In this document: positions 8,615 to 17,156 of the stretch, piece after piece | How the letters are laid out: every line of letters starts with the position of its first letter | How positions within the stretch are numbered: position 1 is the first letter of the stretch | Assembly: GCF_003598715.1 (NCBI RefSeq) | Contig: NZ_QZFU01000036.1 | Location: forward strand, 186,001-250,000 | Origin: Nocardia panacis | GTDB taxonomy: Bacteria > Actinomycetota > Actinomycetes > Mycobacteriales > Mycobacteriaceae | Direction of reading: 5' to 3' | DNA: 64,000 nucleotides | Position numbers and translations under genes: made by a program | The notes under the pieces: model-generated | Told to the model about the DNA's origin: nothing | Database searches by the model: none | Seen by the model: the letters and a program-made list of their open reading frames with translations, nothing else

Positions 8615-9358
8615 TCAGCGCATCAGAACGCCACCGTTGATGTCGTGGGTGGCGCCGGTGATGAATCCGGCGCCGTCGCCCGCGAGAAATGTGACCAGGT
8701 GGGCGATTTCGGCGGGATCGGCGATGCGGCCGACCGGGATCGCGGCCGCGAGGTCGGCCATGGCCCGCGCGCCGATGGTGTGAACCATCGGGGTCTCGAT
8801 CATGCCGGGGGCGATGACGTTCGCGGTGATGCCGTCGGCCGCGAGCTCCTTCGCGAAAACGCGAGTCATCGCGATGAGCGCGGCTTTGGATGCGCCGTAG
8901 TGCATCCCGGTGGGACGCGGCTGCTGTGCGGACAGCGAGGCGATATTGATGATGCGTCCGAACCCGCGCTCCCGCATACCGTGCGCGGCGGTGCGGGTGA
9001 GAAGGAAGGCCGCGCGCACATTGACCGCGAATACCGTGTCCCACTCCTGCGCCGGGATATCCCAGAGTCCGGTCATGGGAGCCACGGCCGCGTTGTTGAC
9101 GAGGATGTCCACGCCGCCGAGCCGCTCGACGACGGTCCGATAGGCGGCGTCGAGCTGGTCCGGATCGGCGAGGTCGGCGGTGATCGGTGTTGTCCGCGTG
9201 CCGATTTCGGCGGCAGTGCGCGCGTTGGCGTCGGCGTCCCGGTCGAGCATCGCCACGCTCGCGCCCGCCGCGTGCAGTGCGGCGGCGATCGCGGCGCCCA
9301 ATCCCTGGGCGGCGCCGGTGACGAGTGCGGTCCGGCCGGATAGATCGATGGTGGTCAT
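8615..9358 (-). CDS. Short-chain dehydrogenase/reductase
   Basis: 247 residues from ATG 9358. Classical SDR features are present: cofactor loop TGAAQGLG (residues 14-21), NNA (88-90), and the catalytic Ser141, Tyr154 and Lys158 in MHYGASKAA. The acidic residue in MLDRD suggests NAD(H) preference. It shares an operon with the 117-residue protein upstream (14 bases between stop and start) and lies under the 19-bp repeat promoter. The substrate cannot be told from sequence; FabG-type acyl reduction or alcohol oxidation are both possible. Confidence 0.88.
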   Translation of the reverse strand: MTTIDLSGRTALVTGAAQGLGAAIAAALHAAGASVAMLDRDADANARTAAEIGTRTTPITADLADPDQLDAAYRTVVERLGGVDILVNNAAVAPMTGLWDIPAQEWDTVFAVNVRAAFLLTRTAAHGMRERGFGRIINIASLSAQQPRPTGMHYGASKAALIAMTRVFAKELAADGITANVIAPGMIETPMVHTIGARAMADLAAAIPVGRIADPAEIAHLVTFLAGDGAGFITGATHDINGGVLMR

Positions 9359-9372
9359 CGGGAACTCCGGTC

Positions 9373-9726
9373 TCAGTGGGTGGCGAAGAACAGTTCGTGA
9401 CCGATGCGGGCATCGATCTCCAGGTACTTCCACATCGGGAAATCGCCGACGAGGGCATTGCGCACGATGCCGCATACGGCCTGCACGGCCGCCAGGTTCG
9501 GAGCGTCGGCGAGCACATAGGAGATCGGCTCGCGCGCACCGGTGCCGACCTGGAGCAGATCCTCGTCGAGCGTGCCGAGCACGGTGATGCCGAACCGCTC
9601 GCCGAGGCGGTCGAAAGCCGGGGGTATCGCCTCGAAGACGCGGGCCTGTTCCGCGGCGGGGGCCGAGTAGAACTCGCGGGTCACCCAGAGACGGAACAGG
9701 ACACGAAGCTCGCCGGTGGTGGACAC
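9373..9726 (-). CDS. Small conserved-looking protein, first gene of SDR operon
   Basis: 117 residues with no signal peptide or membrane segment. It contains FRLWVTREFY, FDRLGERFGITVLGTLDED and FPMWKYLEIDARIG, suggesting a compact ferredoxin-like alpha/beta fold such as the dimeric muconolactone-isomerase/EthD type. From memory it resembles the small IacB-type protein found beside an SDR in indole-acetate catabolic clusters, but I cannot verify this. It is transcribed divergently from the ArsR-type regulator and precedes the SDR, so it is probably part of the same small catabolic step. Confidence 0.75.
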   Translation of the reverse strand: MSTTGELRVLFRLWVTREFYSAPAAEQARVFEAIPPAFDRLGERFGITVLGTLDEDLLQVGTGAREPISYVLADAPNLAAVQAVCGIVRNALVGDFPMWKYLEIDARIGHELFFATH

Positions 9727-9765
9727 AACTCTCCTTGGATGTTTGCACTGACCTGTTGAGTAGGA

Positions 9766-9841
9766 TCAAACTGTCAACACAGTCTCGAACTGTTAATGGA
9801 GTCTCGAACTGTCAACACAGTATCGAATTGTTAGAGAGTTG
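9766..9841. repeat. Four tandem 19-bp repeats in a divergent promoter
   Basis: Units start at 9766, 9785, 9804 and 9823, exactly 19 bases apart; a fifth TCGAA starts at 9842 and runs into the ATG at 9847. Each begins TC(A/G)AA(C/T)TGT. Units 1 and 3 are nearly identical and carry the palindrome CTGTCAACACAG. The array fills the space between the two divergent genes and is probably the operator of the regulator at 9847. Confidence 0.85.
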
Positions 9842-9846
9842 TCGAA

Positions 9847-10197
9847 ATGACGGACGACGCCCAGCCGGGCGGGGTCGACGGGGATCAACCGGACACCGCC
9901 CGGATCGAACTCGACGCGATCCTGCATGCCACCGCGGATCCCCTGCGGCGGCACATGCTCGCGCTGCTGGCCGAACACGGTGAGATGACGGCGGCGGAGA
10001 TGGCGCTGCCCGTGTCCCGCGCGACGGGCAGCTACCACTGCCGAATCCTGCGACAAGCCGGTTGGACGCACACCAGGGTGCGCGGCCGGGAACGGTACCT
10101 GTCACTGCGCCGCGCCGACCTCGACGGACTGTATCCGGGACTGGTCGAGGCGGTGCTCGCCGCGGAACTGGCGGAACGGGAGCGCCCGAAACACTGA
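9847..10197 (+). CDS. ArsR-type winged-helix repressor
   Basis: 116 residues. The helix-turn-helix core reads ATADPLRRHMLALLAEHGEM, MALPVSRATGSYHCRILRQ and a beta-wing VRGRERYLSLRR. There are no ArsR metal-site cysteines (only one Cys, in YHCR), so it probably responds to a small molecule. The start codon abuts the 19-bp repeat array with no clear ribosome site, suggesting a leaderless transcript. It is divergent from the small protein/SDR operon, which it likely represses along with itself. Confidence 0.85.
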   Translation: MTDDAQPGGVDGDQPDTARIELDAILHATADPLRRHMLALLAEHGEMTAAEMALPVSRATGSYHCRILRQAGWTHTRVRGRERYLSLRRADLDGLYPGLVEAVLAAELAERERPKH

Positions 10198-10422
10198 GGC
10201 GCTCCCCGCCGACGAGCCGACCTCATCGAAAGCCGCACCGCCGCAACACCATCCCGAACCTGCCCGTTGTCGCTCCGCTACGGGTGCCCGATTGGCGTGT
10301 CGCATTCGACAGGTGCAGGCCGGTCACTATTCTGCGGTGATCGAGTGCGATTCGGCTCGTGGACGAATATGCGGGACCGAGATCCGGAATGCGATGTCGT
10401 GCGAACGAACGGAGGTATTCCT

Positions 10423-10620
10423 GTGAAAGTCGTGACAATAGGTTTTCTCACTGCGGTTTTGGCGGGTATGGGGCTCGGCGGCAGCATGATCGCGAATGCG
10501 GCCCCGCCCGAGGTCTCGCTCAAGGACTGCGCACGCGAGGGCGGGCAGCCGATGGGGCCGGGCGGGGCGATGGTGTGCTTCGGCGGCAAGTACAACGGCT
10601 ACCGGATAGTAATTCGCTAG
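10423..10620 (+). CDS. Small secreted protein with one cysteine pair
   Basis: 65 residues from GTG 10423, chosen because GGAGG lies seven bases upstream. Residues 1 to about 28 are a signal peptide (VKVVTIGFLTAVLAGMG..., predicted cut after ANA). The mature part is about 37 residues with two cysteines (KDCAREG and MVCFGG) that could form one disulfide, and is rich in Gly. Family not recognised. It is monocistronic, with a strong hairpin 16 bases after the stop. Confidence 0.75.
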   Translation: MKVVTIGFLTAVLAGMGLGGSMIANAAPPEVSLKDCAREGGQPMGPGGAMVCFGGKYNGYRIVIR

Positions 10621-10635
10621 CAGCTTCTTCCTCGT

Positions 10636-10670
10636 CGAATGCGGCCGGGTGCACGTCCCGGCCGCATTCG
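10636..10670 (+). terminator. Hairpin terminator after the small secreted protein
   Basis: A perfect 14-bp stem (10636-10649 with 10657-10670, CGAATGCGGCCGGG) with a 7-base loop begins 16 bases after the stop codon. Confidence 0.85.
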
Positions 10671-10806
10671 GCATTTCCGGACCGTCGGGCAGCAGGGTGG
10701 GCGACCTACCTGTCCACGATCCTGCCGCCAGCCCTACTGCTCCGGCTTCGCCGACGCCGACCGGGAAACACCCGGCAACCGACACTGCTTTGTCGATACC
10801 AAAAAG

Positions 10807-10820
10807 ATCTCCATGGAGAT
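10807..10820. promoter_or_regulatory. Perfect 14-bp palindrome upstream of the P450 operon
   Basis: ATCTCCATGGAGAT is a perfect dyad about 100 bases before the P450 start. It lies in an A/T-richer patch of the roughly 250-base gap after the secreted-protein terminator, so it is a candidate operator. The nearby AGGAGG at 10834 has no start codon at a useful distance. Confidence 0.4.
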
Positions 10821-10918
10821 TTCTCGTTTCCACAGGAGGAATCGCAACGGCCAGTCGATAGCGTGACCAGAACCACTTACTCCTCATGCCCGGCAACGAG
10901 GCCTCGGACAGGAACTCC

Positions 10919-12124
10919 ATGCAAGCAGTTTTCAACCCGGCGGATCCGGCGTTCACAGCCGACCGCTATGCGACCTACCGCACCCTGCGCGACAATGCCC
11001 CCGTCGCACCGATCGAGGTCAACGGTCACGAGGCCTTCGTGGTCACCCGCTACACCGACGCGAGCCGGATCTTCAAGACCCCCTCCGCGCGCGTGCAACC
11101 CCACGCCGGACAGTTCCCGCAACATATCGGGACCGGACCCGCGTCCGAGTTCTACCGACTCTCGCTGCCGTCGATGGATGCGCCATCGCACACCAGGCTG
11201 CGGAAGCTCGCGGGCGCCGCCTTCTCCGCGCGAGCGGTGGCGACCTTGCGTTCCCGGGTCCAGGAGATCATCGACAACGGCATCGACCGAATCAGCGACA
11301 ACAAGGGTGAATTCGACTTCGTCGCCGAATTCGCCGCCCGCGTGCCCGCCGAGATCGCCTGCCGACTGCTGCACGCCCCGATGTCGGAGGCGCACACCGT
11401 GCTCGAACGGATGCCCGACCTCAACGCGGTGCTCAGCCATGGCGGCATCACCCCCGAGAAGTTGGCGGCGGCCGACGCCGCGGCCCAGTTCTACATCGAC
11501 TACATCGGTGATCTCGTCGACACTCTGCGCGGAAAACTCGATGCCGATGATCCGGTGGGCGCGCTGCTGGAAGCCGAGGAGGACGGCTCCCGGATGACGC
11601 GGATCGAATTGGTCATCACGCTCGTCGGGTTCTTCGTGGCCAGCTATCACACGACCCTGGTCGCGATGACGAATGCCGTGTACGCCCTGTCGACCCATCC
11701 GGAGCAGATGAACATTCTGCGCGCGAACCCGGATCTCGCCGGACAGGCATGGGAGGAGGTGCTGCGGTATCTGTCGCCTGTGCATTTCATCCACCGCTAT
11801 GCCGGACAGGCCCAAACCCTGCACGGTGTGGATATTCCGGAGGGCGGCCAGATCCTTCTGGGACTCGCCGCCGCCAATCGGGACGAACGCTTCATAGATG
11901 ACCCGGACACCTTCGATATCGAGCGGGAAACCAACAGGCATCTCGCGTTCACCGCGGGCGGCCATTTCTGCCTGGGCGCACCGCTGTCCCGACTCGAAGG
12001 CCACCACCTGCTGCGGACGCTGCCCGCGCGAGTGCCGAACCTTCGGGTAACCATCGACAAGCCGGATTGGGGTCCCGATCTCAGTTTCGCGTTCATGCGC
12101 TCGATGACGGTGGCCGCCGAATGA
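10919..12124 (+). CDS. Cytochrome P450
   Basis: About 401 residues from ATG 10919 (AGGA six bases upstream; ATG 10886 adds 11 unconserved residues). The haem loop FTAGGHFCLGAPLSRLE holds the thiolate Cys351. The K-helix EEVLRYLSP and the I-helix VGFFVASYHTT are present; the usual A/G-G-x-D/E-T segment is changed to ASYHTT, with His before the Thr pair. Soluble bacterial class I P450s of this length need a ferredoxin and a reductase, and both are encoded downstream in the same direction. The gene overlaps the deacetylase by ATGA. Substrate unknown; catabolic hydroxylation is favoured by the neighbouring FAH-fold enzyme. Confidence 0.93.
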   Translation: MQAVFNPADPAFTADRYATYRTLRDNAPVAPIEVNGHEAFVVTRYTDASRIFKTPSARVQPHAGQFPQHIGTGPASEFYRLSLPSMDAPSHTRLRKLAGAAFSARAVATLRSRVQEIIDNGIDRISDNKGEFDFVAEFAARVPAEIACRLLHAPMSEAHTVLERMPDLNAVLSHGGITPEKLAAADAAAQFYIDYIGDLVDTLRGKLDADDPVGALLEAEEDGSRMTRIELVITLVGFFVASYHTTLVAMTNAVYALSTHPEQMNILRANPDLAGQAWEEVLRYLSPVHFIHRYAGQAQTLHGVDIPEGGQILLGLAAANRDERFIDDPDTFDIERETNRHLAFTAGGHFCLGAPLSRLEGHHLLRTLPARVPNLRVTIDKPDWGPDLSFAFMRSMTVAAE

Positions 12125-12954
12125 GGGCTTGGGGGCCGGACGGTCGCCGCGCCGCGGCCTGCGTCACCTTCGACCATCTCGGTGAAGCGGCCGAAATTCA
12201 AATCGGCGCTTGGCGATCCGATGCGCCCGTCGGCTCGCACCCGAGCGTCTCGCGGCAACTGCCCGATCTACTCGCGATGCTCGACACCCGATCGGTCCCC
12301 TGCACCTTCTTCGTGGAAGCCTGGAACTACCAGCACTATTCGACCGCATTGGATTCCATCGCCGCGCACGGTCATGAAATCGGCTGGCACGGTTGGCTGC
12401 ACGAACCGTGGTACCAGTCCACTCCGGAGACCGTCGCCGAGTCGCTGCGCAAGAGCATCGAGGTTTTCGAACGCTACGGCCACCGTCCGGTCGGGGCGCG
12501 GCCACCGGGCGGACTGCTCGGCGACCACGACCTCCGGGTGCTCGCGGAGGTCGGATTCGAATACGTTTCCCTGGCAGGGAATGTCACCGGCGCACAGAAC
12601 GGTTTGGCGCTGCTGCCGTTCCCGTGGAGTGCGGTGGACGGCGCCTACTACCTCGATTCGTTTGCCGCACTGCGGGAACCACCCGGTCAGGGCGCGGTCG
12701 ATCTCGACAGCATGCTGTCCGCCTACGACGCGTACCTCGAAAGGACAATCGCCGCGAGCGGACTCGCCACCTTCGTCTTCCACGTGCCGTGGCAGGACCG
12801 ACCCGAACGCGTCGCGGCGATCGCGACCCTGATCGATCGGATCGCCGCCGACGACCGGGTGTGGCTCGCCTCCGGCGAGCAGATCGCACGCTGGATGCTC
12901 GCGAATCCGGATACGCCGCGGGTGCGGCACACCGACAGCCCGCCCGCCTGGTGA
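12121..12954 (+). CDS. NodB-type polysaccharide deacetylase family protein
   Basis: 277 residues. The family motifs are recognisable: ACVTFDHLGE (motif 1, though with a single Asp), GHEIGWHGWLHEPW (motif 2 metal-binding His pair), ARPPGG (motif 3) and FVFHVPW (motif 5). There is no signal peptide, so it acts in the cytoplasm. Cytoplasmic members often hydrolyse amides or imides of small nitrogen compounds (PuuE/allantoinase type) rather than glycans. Its translational coupling to the P450 and position before an FAH-fold hydrolase support a small-molecule role. Confidence 0.85.
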   Translation: MRAWGPDGRRAAACVTFDHLGEAAEIQIGAWRSDAPVGSHPSVSRQLPDLLAMLDTRSVPCTFFVEAWNYQHYSTALDSIAAHGHEIGWHGWLHEPWYQSTPETVAESLRKSIEVFERYGHRPVGARPPGGLLGDHDLRVLAEVGFEYVSLAGNVTGAQNGLALLPFPWSAVDGAYYLDSFAALREPPGQGAVDLDSMLSAYDAYLERTIAASGLATFVFHVPWQDRPERVAAIATLIDRIAADDRVWLASGEQIARWMLANPDTPRVRHTDSPPAW

Positions 12955-13001
12955 CTTCTGCCCCACAGCTCGTTTCAATAGACCGAAATGTGAGTTCATC
13001 C

Positions 13002-13928
13002 ATGAATCTGCGGATCGTCAGCTTCGCCGACGGCACCCGGTTCGCCCCGGGTGTCATGGCCGACGACGACACCATCGTGCCGCTCGCCCCGGTACTCGAA
13101 AAACACGGTATCCACCTCGATTCCACGCGCCAACTGCTCGGATTGTGGCCCCACCTGCGCATCCTGATCGGCGCGGAACTCGACAGCGGAGGACACCGGA
13201 CCCTCTCGGCCGACTCCGTTCGTCTCGGTCCGCCGGTCCCCGATCCGGGTCAGATCATCGCGGTCGGGTTCAACTACGACACGCATTCGGAGGGCTTCTT
13301 GCTGCCTCGGCCCGCCGAAACCGTCGTGTTCACCAAGAGCCCCACCAGCCTGAGCGGCCCGCATGACCCCGTCGTGAAACCCGCGATCTCAATGGCACTC
13401 GACTACGAAGCGGAGATCGCCCTGGTCATCGGACGACCCGGCTACCGCATCGACCGCGCCGATGCCGCAACGCATATCGCCGGCTATATGCTCGCCAACG
13501 ACATCACCGCCAGGGATGTCGCGCTGCCCGGCGGTTTCGATTCCTCACCGCTGCAGGCCCAGATCGTGCGCGGCAAGGGATATCCGACGTTCTGCCCGAC
13601 CGGGCCGTGGTTGCTGCCCGCCGAGGGAGCGCCCGAGTCGTTCGAGTTCGAACTCTCGGTCAACGACGAATTGCGCCAGTCCGGTTCGACCAGGGACATG
13701 ATGCTCGGATTCGCCGAGATCATCGCCTCGGTGAGCGCCTCCATCGCTCTGGCCACCGGCGACATCATTCTCACGGGCACTCCCTCGGGGTGCGGATTCC
13801 AATGCGACCCACCGCGATATCTGATGCCCGGCGATGTGATCACCGCCCGTTCGGACCTGCTGGGCGCGATGCGCCTGCCCGTCGTCGAAGAGAGCGCGCT
13901 CCCCGATCCCACTGCGAGGCAAGCATGA
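13002..13928 (+). CDS. Fumarylacetoacetate hydrolase-fold protein
   Basis: 308 residues. The C-terminal FAH domain is clear: IIAVGFNYDTHSE, FTKSPTSLSGP, metal-binding acidic residues in LDYEAEIALVIGR, ANDITARDV, KGYPTFCPTGPW, and TGTPSGCGF near the end. Members include fumarylacetoacetate hydrolase, 2-hydroxyhepta-2,4-diene-1,7-dioate isomerase and acylpyruvase. It usually acts on a ring-cleavage or dioxo product, so it suggests that this P450 operon degrades a compound rather than decorates one. It overlaps the ferredoxin gene by ATGA. Confidence 0.88.
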   Translation: MNLRIVSFADGTRFAPGVMADDDTIVPLAPVLEKHGIHLDSTRQLLGLWPHLRILIGAELDSGGHRTLSADSVRLGPPVPDPGQIIAVGFNYDTHSEGFLLPRPAETVVFTKSPTSLSGPHDPVVKPAISMALDYEAEIALVIGRPGYRIDRADAATHIAGYMLANDITARDVALPGGFDSSPLQAQIVRGKGYPTFCPTGPWLLPAEGAPESFEFELSVNDELRQSGSTRDMMLGFAEIIASVSASIALATGDIILTGTPSGCGFQCDPPRYLMPGDVITARSDLLGAMRLPVVEESALPDPTARQA

Positions 13929-14242
13929 GAATCACATTCACCGCCGAGGGCACGTCCAAAACCGTCGACGCGGACGAGGGCAGCTCGCTGATGCAGGTGG
14001 CCCTCGCCAACGACATCCCCGGCATCACCGCCGACTGCGGCGGCAACGCCATGTGCGCGACCTGCCACATCTACGTCGACGCCGCCGATCATGCCCGGCT
14101 GCCGGAGATGGCCGAGGAGGAGGACGAGATGCTCGCTTTCACCGGCGCGGACCGGCGCGCCACCAGCCGCCTCGCCTGCCAGATCCAGGTGCAGGACCGC
14201 CTGGAGTCGATCGCGGTCCAAGTCGCCGCGCAGCAGTCGTAA
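13925..14242 (+). CDS. [2Fe-2S] ferredoxin, adrenodoxin/putidaredoxin type
   Basis: 105 residues. Cluster ligands are Cys38, Cys44, Cys47 (DCGGNAMCATCH) and Cys85 (SRLACQI), the spacing of vertebrate-type ferredoxins that serve P450s. An acidic patch, EMAEEEDEM at about 61-69, matches the partner-docking helix of the family. It is co-transcribed with the P450 and its reductase and is the likely direct electron donor. Confidence 0.93.
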   Translation: MRITFTAEGTSKTVDADEGSSLMQVALANDIPGITADCGGNAMCATCHIYVDAADHARLPEMAEEEDEMLAFTGADRRATSRLACQIQVQDRLESIAVQVAAQQS

Positions 14243-14273
14243 TCACCCGAGATCCGAAAGGCCCACCACCGCA

Positions 14274-15578
14274 ATGTCAGCCAACCGCACCGCCGCACCC
14301 ATGGTCATCGTGGGTGCGGGCCATGCGGGCGTCCAGGTCGCGAGTTCGCTGCGGGAACGCGGCTTCGCCGACCCGATCGTGCTCATCGACGCGCAGGCGC
14401 GCACACCGTACCAGCGCCCGCCGCTGTCGAAGGAATACCTCAACGGCGCCGCTCCCGATCCCGCACCGCTTCGGCACCGACAGTTCTACGACAGCAACAA
14501 CATTCAACTGCGCCCCGTTCAAGCGACCCGGATCGACCCGCACGCGCGCATCGTCGGTCTCGACAGCGGCGAACAGCTCGAGTACCGATATCTCGTCTTG
14601 GCCACCGGCGCGGGCAACCGCGTCTTGGACGTCCCCGGAGCCGATGCGCCGCGCGTGCGCTACCTGCGCACCCTCGACGATGCCCGCGCGCTGCGCGAAA
14701 ACCTCGCGACAGCAACGGATATCGTCGTCATCGGCGCCGGGTTCATCGGGCTCGAAGCGGCCGCCGCCGCCCGAAAGAGCGGCTGCCGGGTGCGGGTGGT
14801 CGATACCGCTGATCGTGTGATGGCCCGCGCGGTCTCGCCCGCGACGTCGTCCCGAATGATGCGGGTGCACAGCCGAGAAGGCGTGATCTTCCATCTGGGG
14901 CGCTCGGTCCGCGAGTTACTCGGCACCGGCCCCCTCAAGGTGCGATTGGACGACGGCACTACCCTTCCCGCCGATCTGGTGATCGTCGGAGTCGGCGTCA
15001 CCCCGGCGACACAGCTCGCGCAGGATGCGGGCCTGACCATCGAAAACGGTGTCAGCGTCAACGAATTCCTGCAGACCTCGGACCCGGATATCTTCGCGAT
15101 CGGCGACTGCGCGAGCTTCCCCGACCCGCGTGCCACGACGCGGACCCGCCTCGAATCGGTCCAGAATGCCGTCGATCAAGGCAAGTTCGTCGCGGGCCAC
15201 ATCCTCGGCGACCGCGCCGCCTACCACGCCCTGCCCTGGTTCTGGACCCACCAGTATTCGACGAAACTCCAGATCGCGGGCCACCTCTCCCGCAGCGACG
15301 AATCCTTGCAACTCGGTGAGCCCGAGGCGTTCTCGATCCTGCACTTCCAGGCGGGCAGCCTCGTCGCAGTCGAATCGTTCAACCGTCCCGGCGACCATGT
15401 CGCCGCCCGCCGCATTCTCGCGGGCGCCGAGGCACCCACCTCGGCGCAGGCGCGGGCCGACGGATTCTCGCTGAAGCTGTACGCACAGTCGATGATCGCG
15501 GGCGGGAGACCCGAAACCCAGTATCAATCCGCCGGGAGCGCACCCCGCATCGACGCCGACGGCGTCCAGGCGCGTTAG
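14274..15578 (+). CDS. Ferredoxin reductase (FAD, NAD(P)H)
   Basis: 434 residues. FAD-binding GAGHAG sits near the N-terminus, the NAD(P)-binding VVIGAGFIGLEAA lies near 150, and FAIGDCASF near 280 is the second FAD motif. The C-terminal domain resembles putidaredoxin/rhodocoxin reductases. It completes the three-component P450 system. The C-terminal tail after about residue 400 is longer than usual and Ala/Gly-rich. Confidence 0.92.
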   Translation: MSANRTAAPMVIVGAGHAGVQVASSLRERGFADPIVLIDAQARTPYQRPPLSKEYLNGAAPDPAPLRHRQFYDSNNIQLRPVQATRIDPHARIVGLDSGEQLEYRYLVLATGAGNRVLDVPGADAPRVRYLRTLDDARALRENLATATDIVVIGAGFIGLEAAAAARKSGCRVRVVDTADRVMARAVSPATSSRMMRVHSREGVIFHLGRSVRELLGTGPLKVRLDDGTTLPADLVIVGVGVTPATQLAQDAGLTIENGVSVNEFLQTSDPDIFAIGDCASFPDPRATTRTRLESVQNAVDQGKFVAGHILGDRAAYHALPWFWTHQYSTKLQIAGHLSRSDESLQLGEPEAFSILHFQAGSLVAVESFNRPGDHVAARRILAGAEAPTSAQARADGFSLKLYAQSMIAGGRPETQYQSAGSAPRIDADGVQAR

Positions 15579-15587
15579 GCTGCTGCG

Positions 15588-16736
15588 ATGAGCGCCGATC
15601 GCGACGCGGTCCGCCGGTTGTGCGAGGCGGTTGCCCGGCGGATCGAGAACGACAACCCCGATCTGACCGCTCGGATCCGCGCCGAATTGCCCTCCTACGG
15701 GCGAATCTCGCTCGCGGAACATCGCCGCACCGTCCACGAACTCGCGCGGCGCATGCTGACCAGCATCGCCCACGGCGGTGCTCCGATCGCGGAACATCTG
15801 CAATACACCCGGCGAGCCGCCCTGCGTCGGGCGCAGTTGGGCGTCTCCGCCTACGACGTGCTGCGTTCCTTCCACATCGTCAGTCGCGGCCTGTGGTCCG
15901 CGCTCCAGTCCGCCCCGGAGGCCTCCGAGCAGGCATTGATCCAACTGGTGCAACCCCTCGGAACCTGGACCGAGGCCATGACCGCGGCCGTCGTGGACGC
16001 CTTCGTCGACGAATCATCGATGCCGCAGGCCCGCGAAGCCGAGATCCGCAGGCGCCTGATCGCCCGACTCGGCGACCCCGCGCACACCGACGAGGTCGCC
16101 GAAACCGCCCGCACCCTGGCCTTCGATATCGAGGGCCGCTTCCAGGCCGTCTGCGCACCGCGCGAAACGTGGCCCGATGCCGAAATCGAGAACCTGCAGC
16201 GAACCACGCGCCGACTGCCGGGAGTCGTGCATTGCGGTGCGCGCGGCCGAACACTCGTGGTGCTCATTCAGGACTGCGACGTCGACTCGGTCCTGCGCGC
16301 GGCCCAGGGCATCAGCGGTGAGCGCGCCCGTTTCGGCATCGGACTGGTGCGAACCGGATTGGACGGCGCCCAACTCAGCACCGTCGACGCGGAACGCGCC
16401 TTGAGAATCGCCGAAATACAAGGCACAGGTTCGGCATCGTTCGCCGACTGCTGGCTCGAAGCCGCACTACTCGACCGACGAGCACAGTTGGCCGAACTCT
16501 TCGACTCGGTGCAACGCGTCGCCCAAACCCACCCGGACCTCGCCGAAGCCGTCATCACCTACGCCGAGAGCGGCTTCTCCCTCGCCCGCGCGGCCGAACG
16601 CCTACGCGTACACCCCAATTCGGTCGCCTACCGCCTCAGCCGCTGGCACCAACTAACCGGCGCCGACCCCCGAACCTTCTCCGGCCTCGTCCAATCGGTA
16701 TCGGGCTGCCGTCTCCTCGGCCCCCATGCTCAATAG
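15588..16736 (+). CDS. PucR/CdaR-type regulator
   Basis: 382 residues. The N-terminal half is a helical sensor-like region and the middle carries a GGDEF-like divergent domain typical of the family. The C-terminal HTH_30 domain reads AEAVITYAESGFSLARAAERLRVHPNSVAYRL (positions about 325-356). It sits nine bases after the reductase and is probably the operon's own activator. Such regulators often control catabolic genes for nitrogen or aromatic compounds. Confidence 0.85.
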   Translation: MSADRDAVRRLCEAVARRIENDNPDLTARIRAELPSYGRISLAEHRRTVHELARRMLTSIAHGGAPIAEHLQYTRRAALRRAQLGVSAYDVLRSFHIVSRGLWSALQSAPEASEQALIQLVQPLGTWTEAMTAAVVDAFVDESSMPQAREAEIRRRLIARLGDPAHTDEVAETARTLAFDIEGRFQAVCAPRETWPDAEIENLQRTTRRLPGVVHCGARGRTLVVLIQDCDVDSVLRAAQGISGERARFGIGLVRTGLDGAQLSTVDAERALRIAEIQGTGSASFADCWLEAALLDRRAQLAELFDSVQRVAQTHPDLAEAVITYAESGFSLARAAERLRVHPNSVAYRLSRWHQLTGADPRTFSGLVQSVSGCRLLGPHAQ

Positions 16737-17034
16737 CGATCACATCGACTACGCGGGTATCTCCCTCGGACACACGATCGTTCTTATGGACCGCGCGCCG
16801 AATGACATCACGTGGAACTCGCCCCTCTGGATTGCCGCAATCGCCTCCGGCACGGTATATCTCGCACTCGTGTGGTGGATTCGGCGAACTCGGCGCTCCC
16901 GCGGTGTCATGCGTGAGATATCCTGGCTCGCCCGCACCGACCAGGGCCGCACCGCCTACCACTCCCACCTCGCCGCCCTCACCGCCCTCACCCGCAAAGC
17001 AGGCGAGGCCACCGCCTCCGGCTCGGCCGGATAG
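16726..17034 (+). CDS. Hypothetical single-pass membrane protein
   Basis: 102 residues overlapping the end of the PucR-type gene by 11 bases. One membrane segment lies at about 33-50 (LWIAAIASGTVYLALVWW), followed by a strongly positive stretch (RRTRRSRG) that would place the C-terminus in the cytoplasm. Met21 is an alternative start. Family not recognised. It could be a chance frame, but the clear helix and positive-inside flank favour a real gene. Confidence 0.5.
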   Translation: MLNSDHIDYAGISLGHTIVLMDRAPNDITWNSPLWIAAIASGTVYLALVWWIRRTRRSRGVMREISWLARTDQGRTAYHSHLAALTALTRKAGEATASGSAG

Positions 17035-17156
17035 CCGAGGTCCGCGCGATGGCCGAGAGCGGCGACCGGACAGCCGCACGGCGGCTGCGGCGGATATCCG
17101 CCACGGATCCGAGCGGGTAGTCGACTTTGCGGGACAGCGTCGTTCGAAGTCGTGAT

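Noticed and set aside
10834..10885. Leader peptide behind the AGGAGG upstream of the P450
   Set aside because: No start codon lies at a suitable distance from that ribosome site, and the nearest frame has no stop before the P450.
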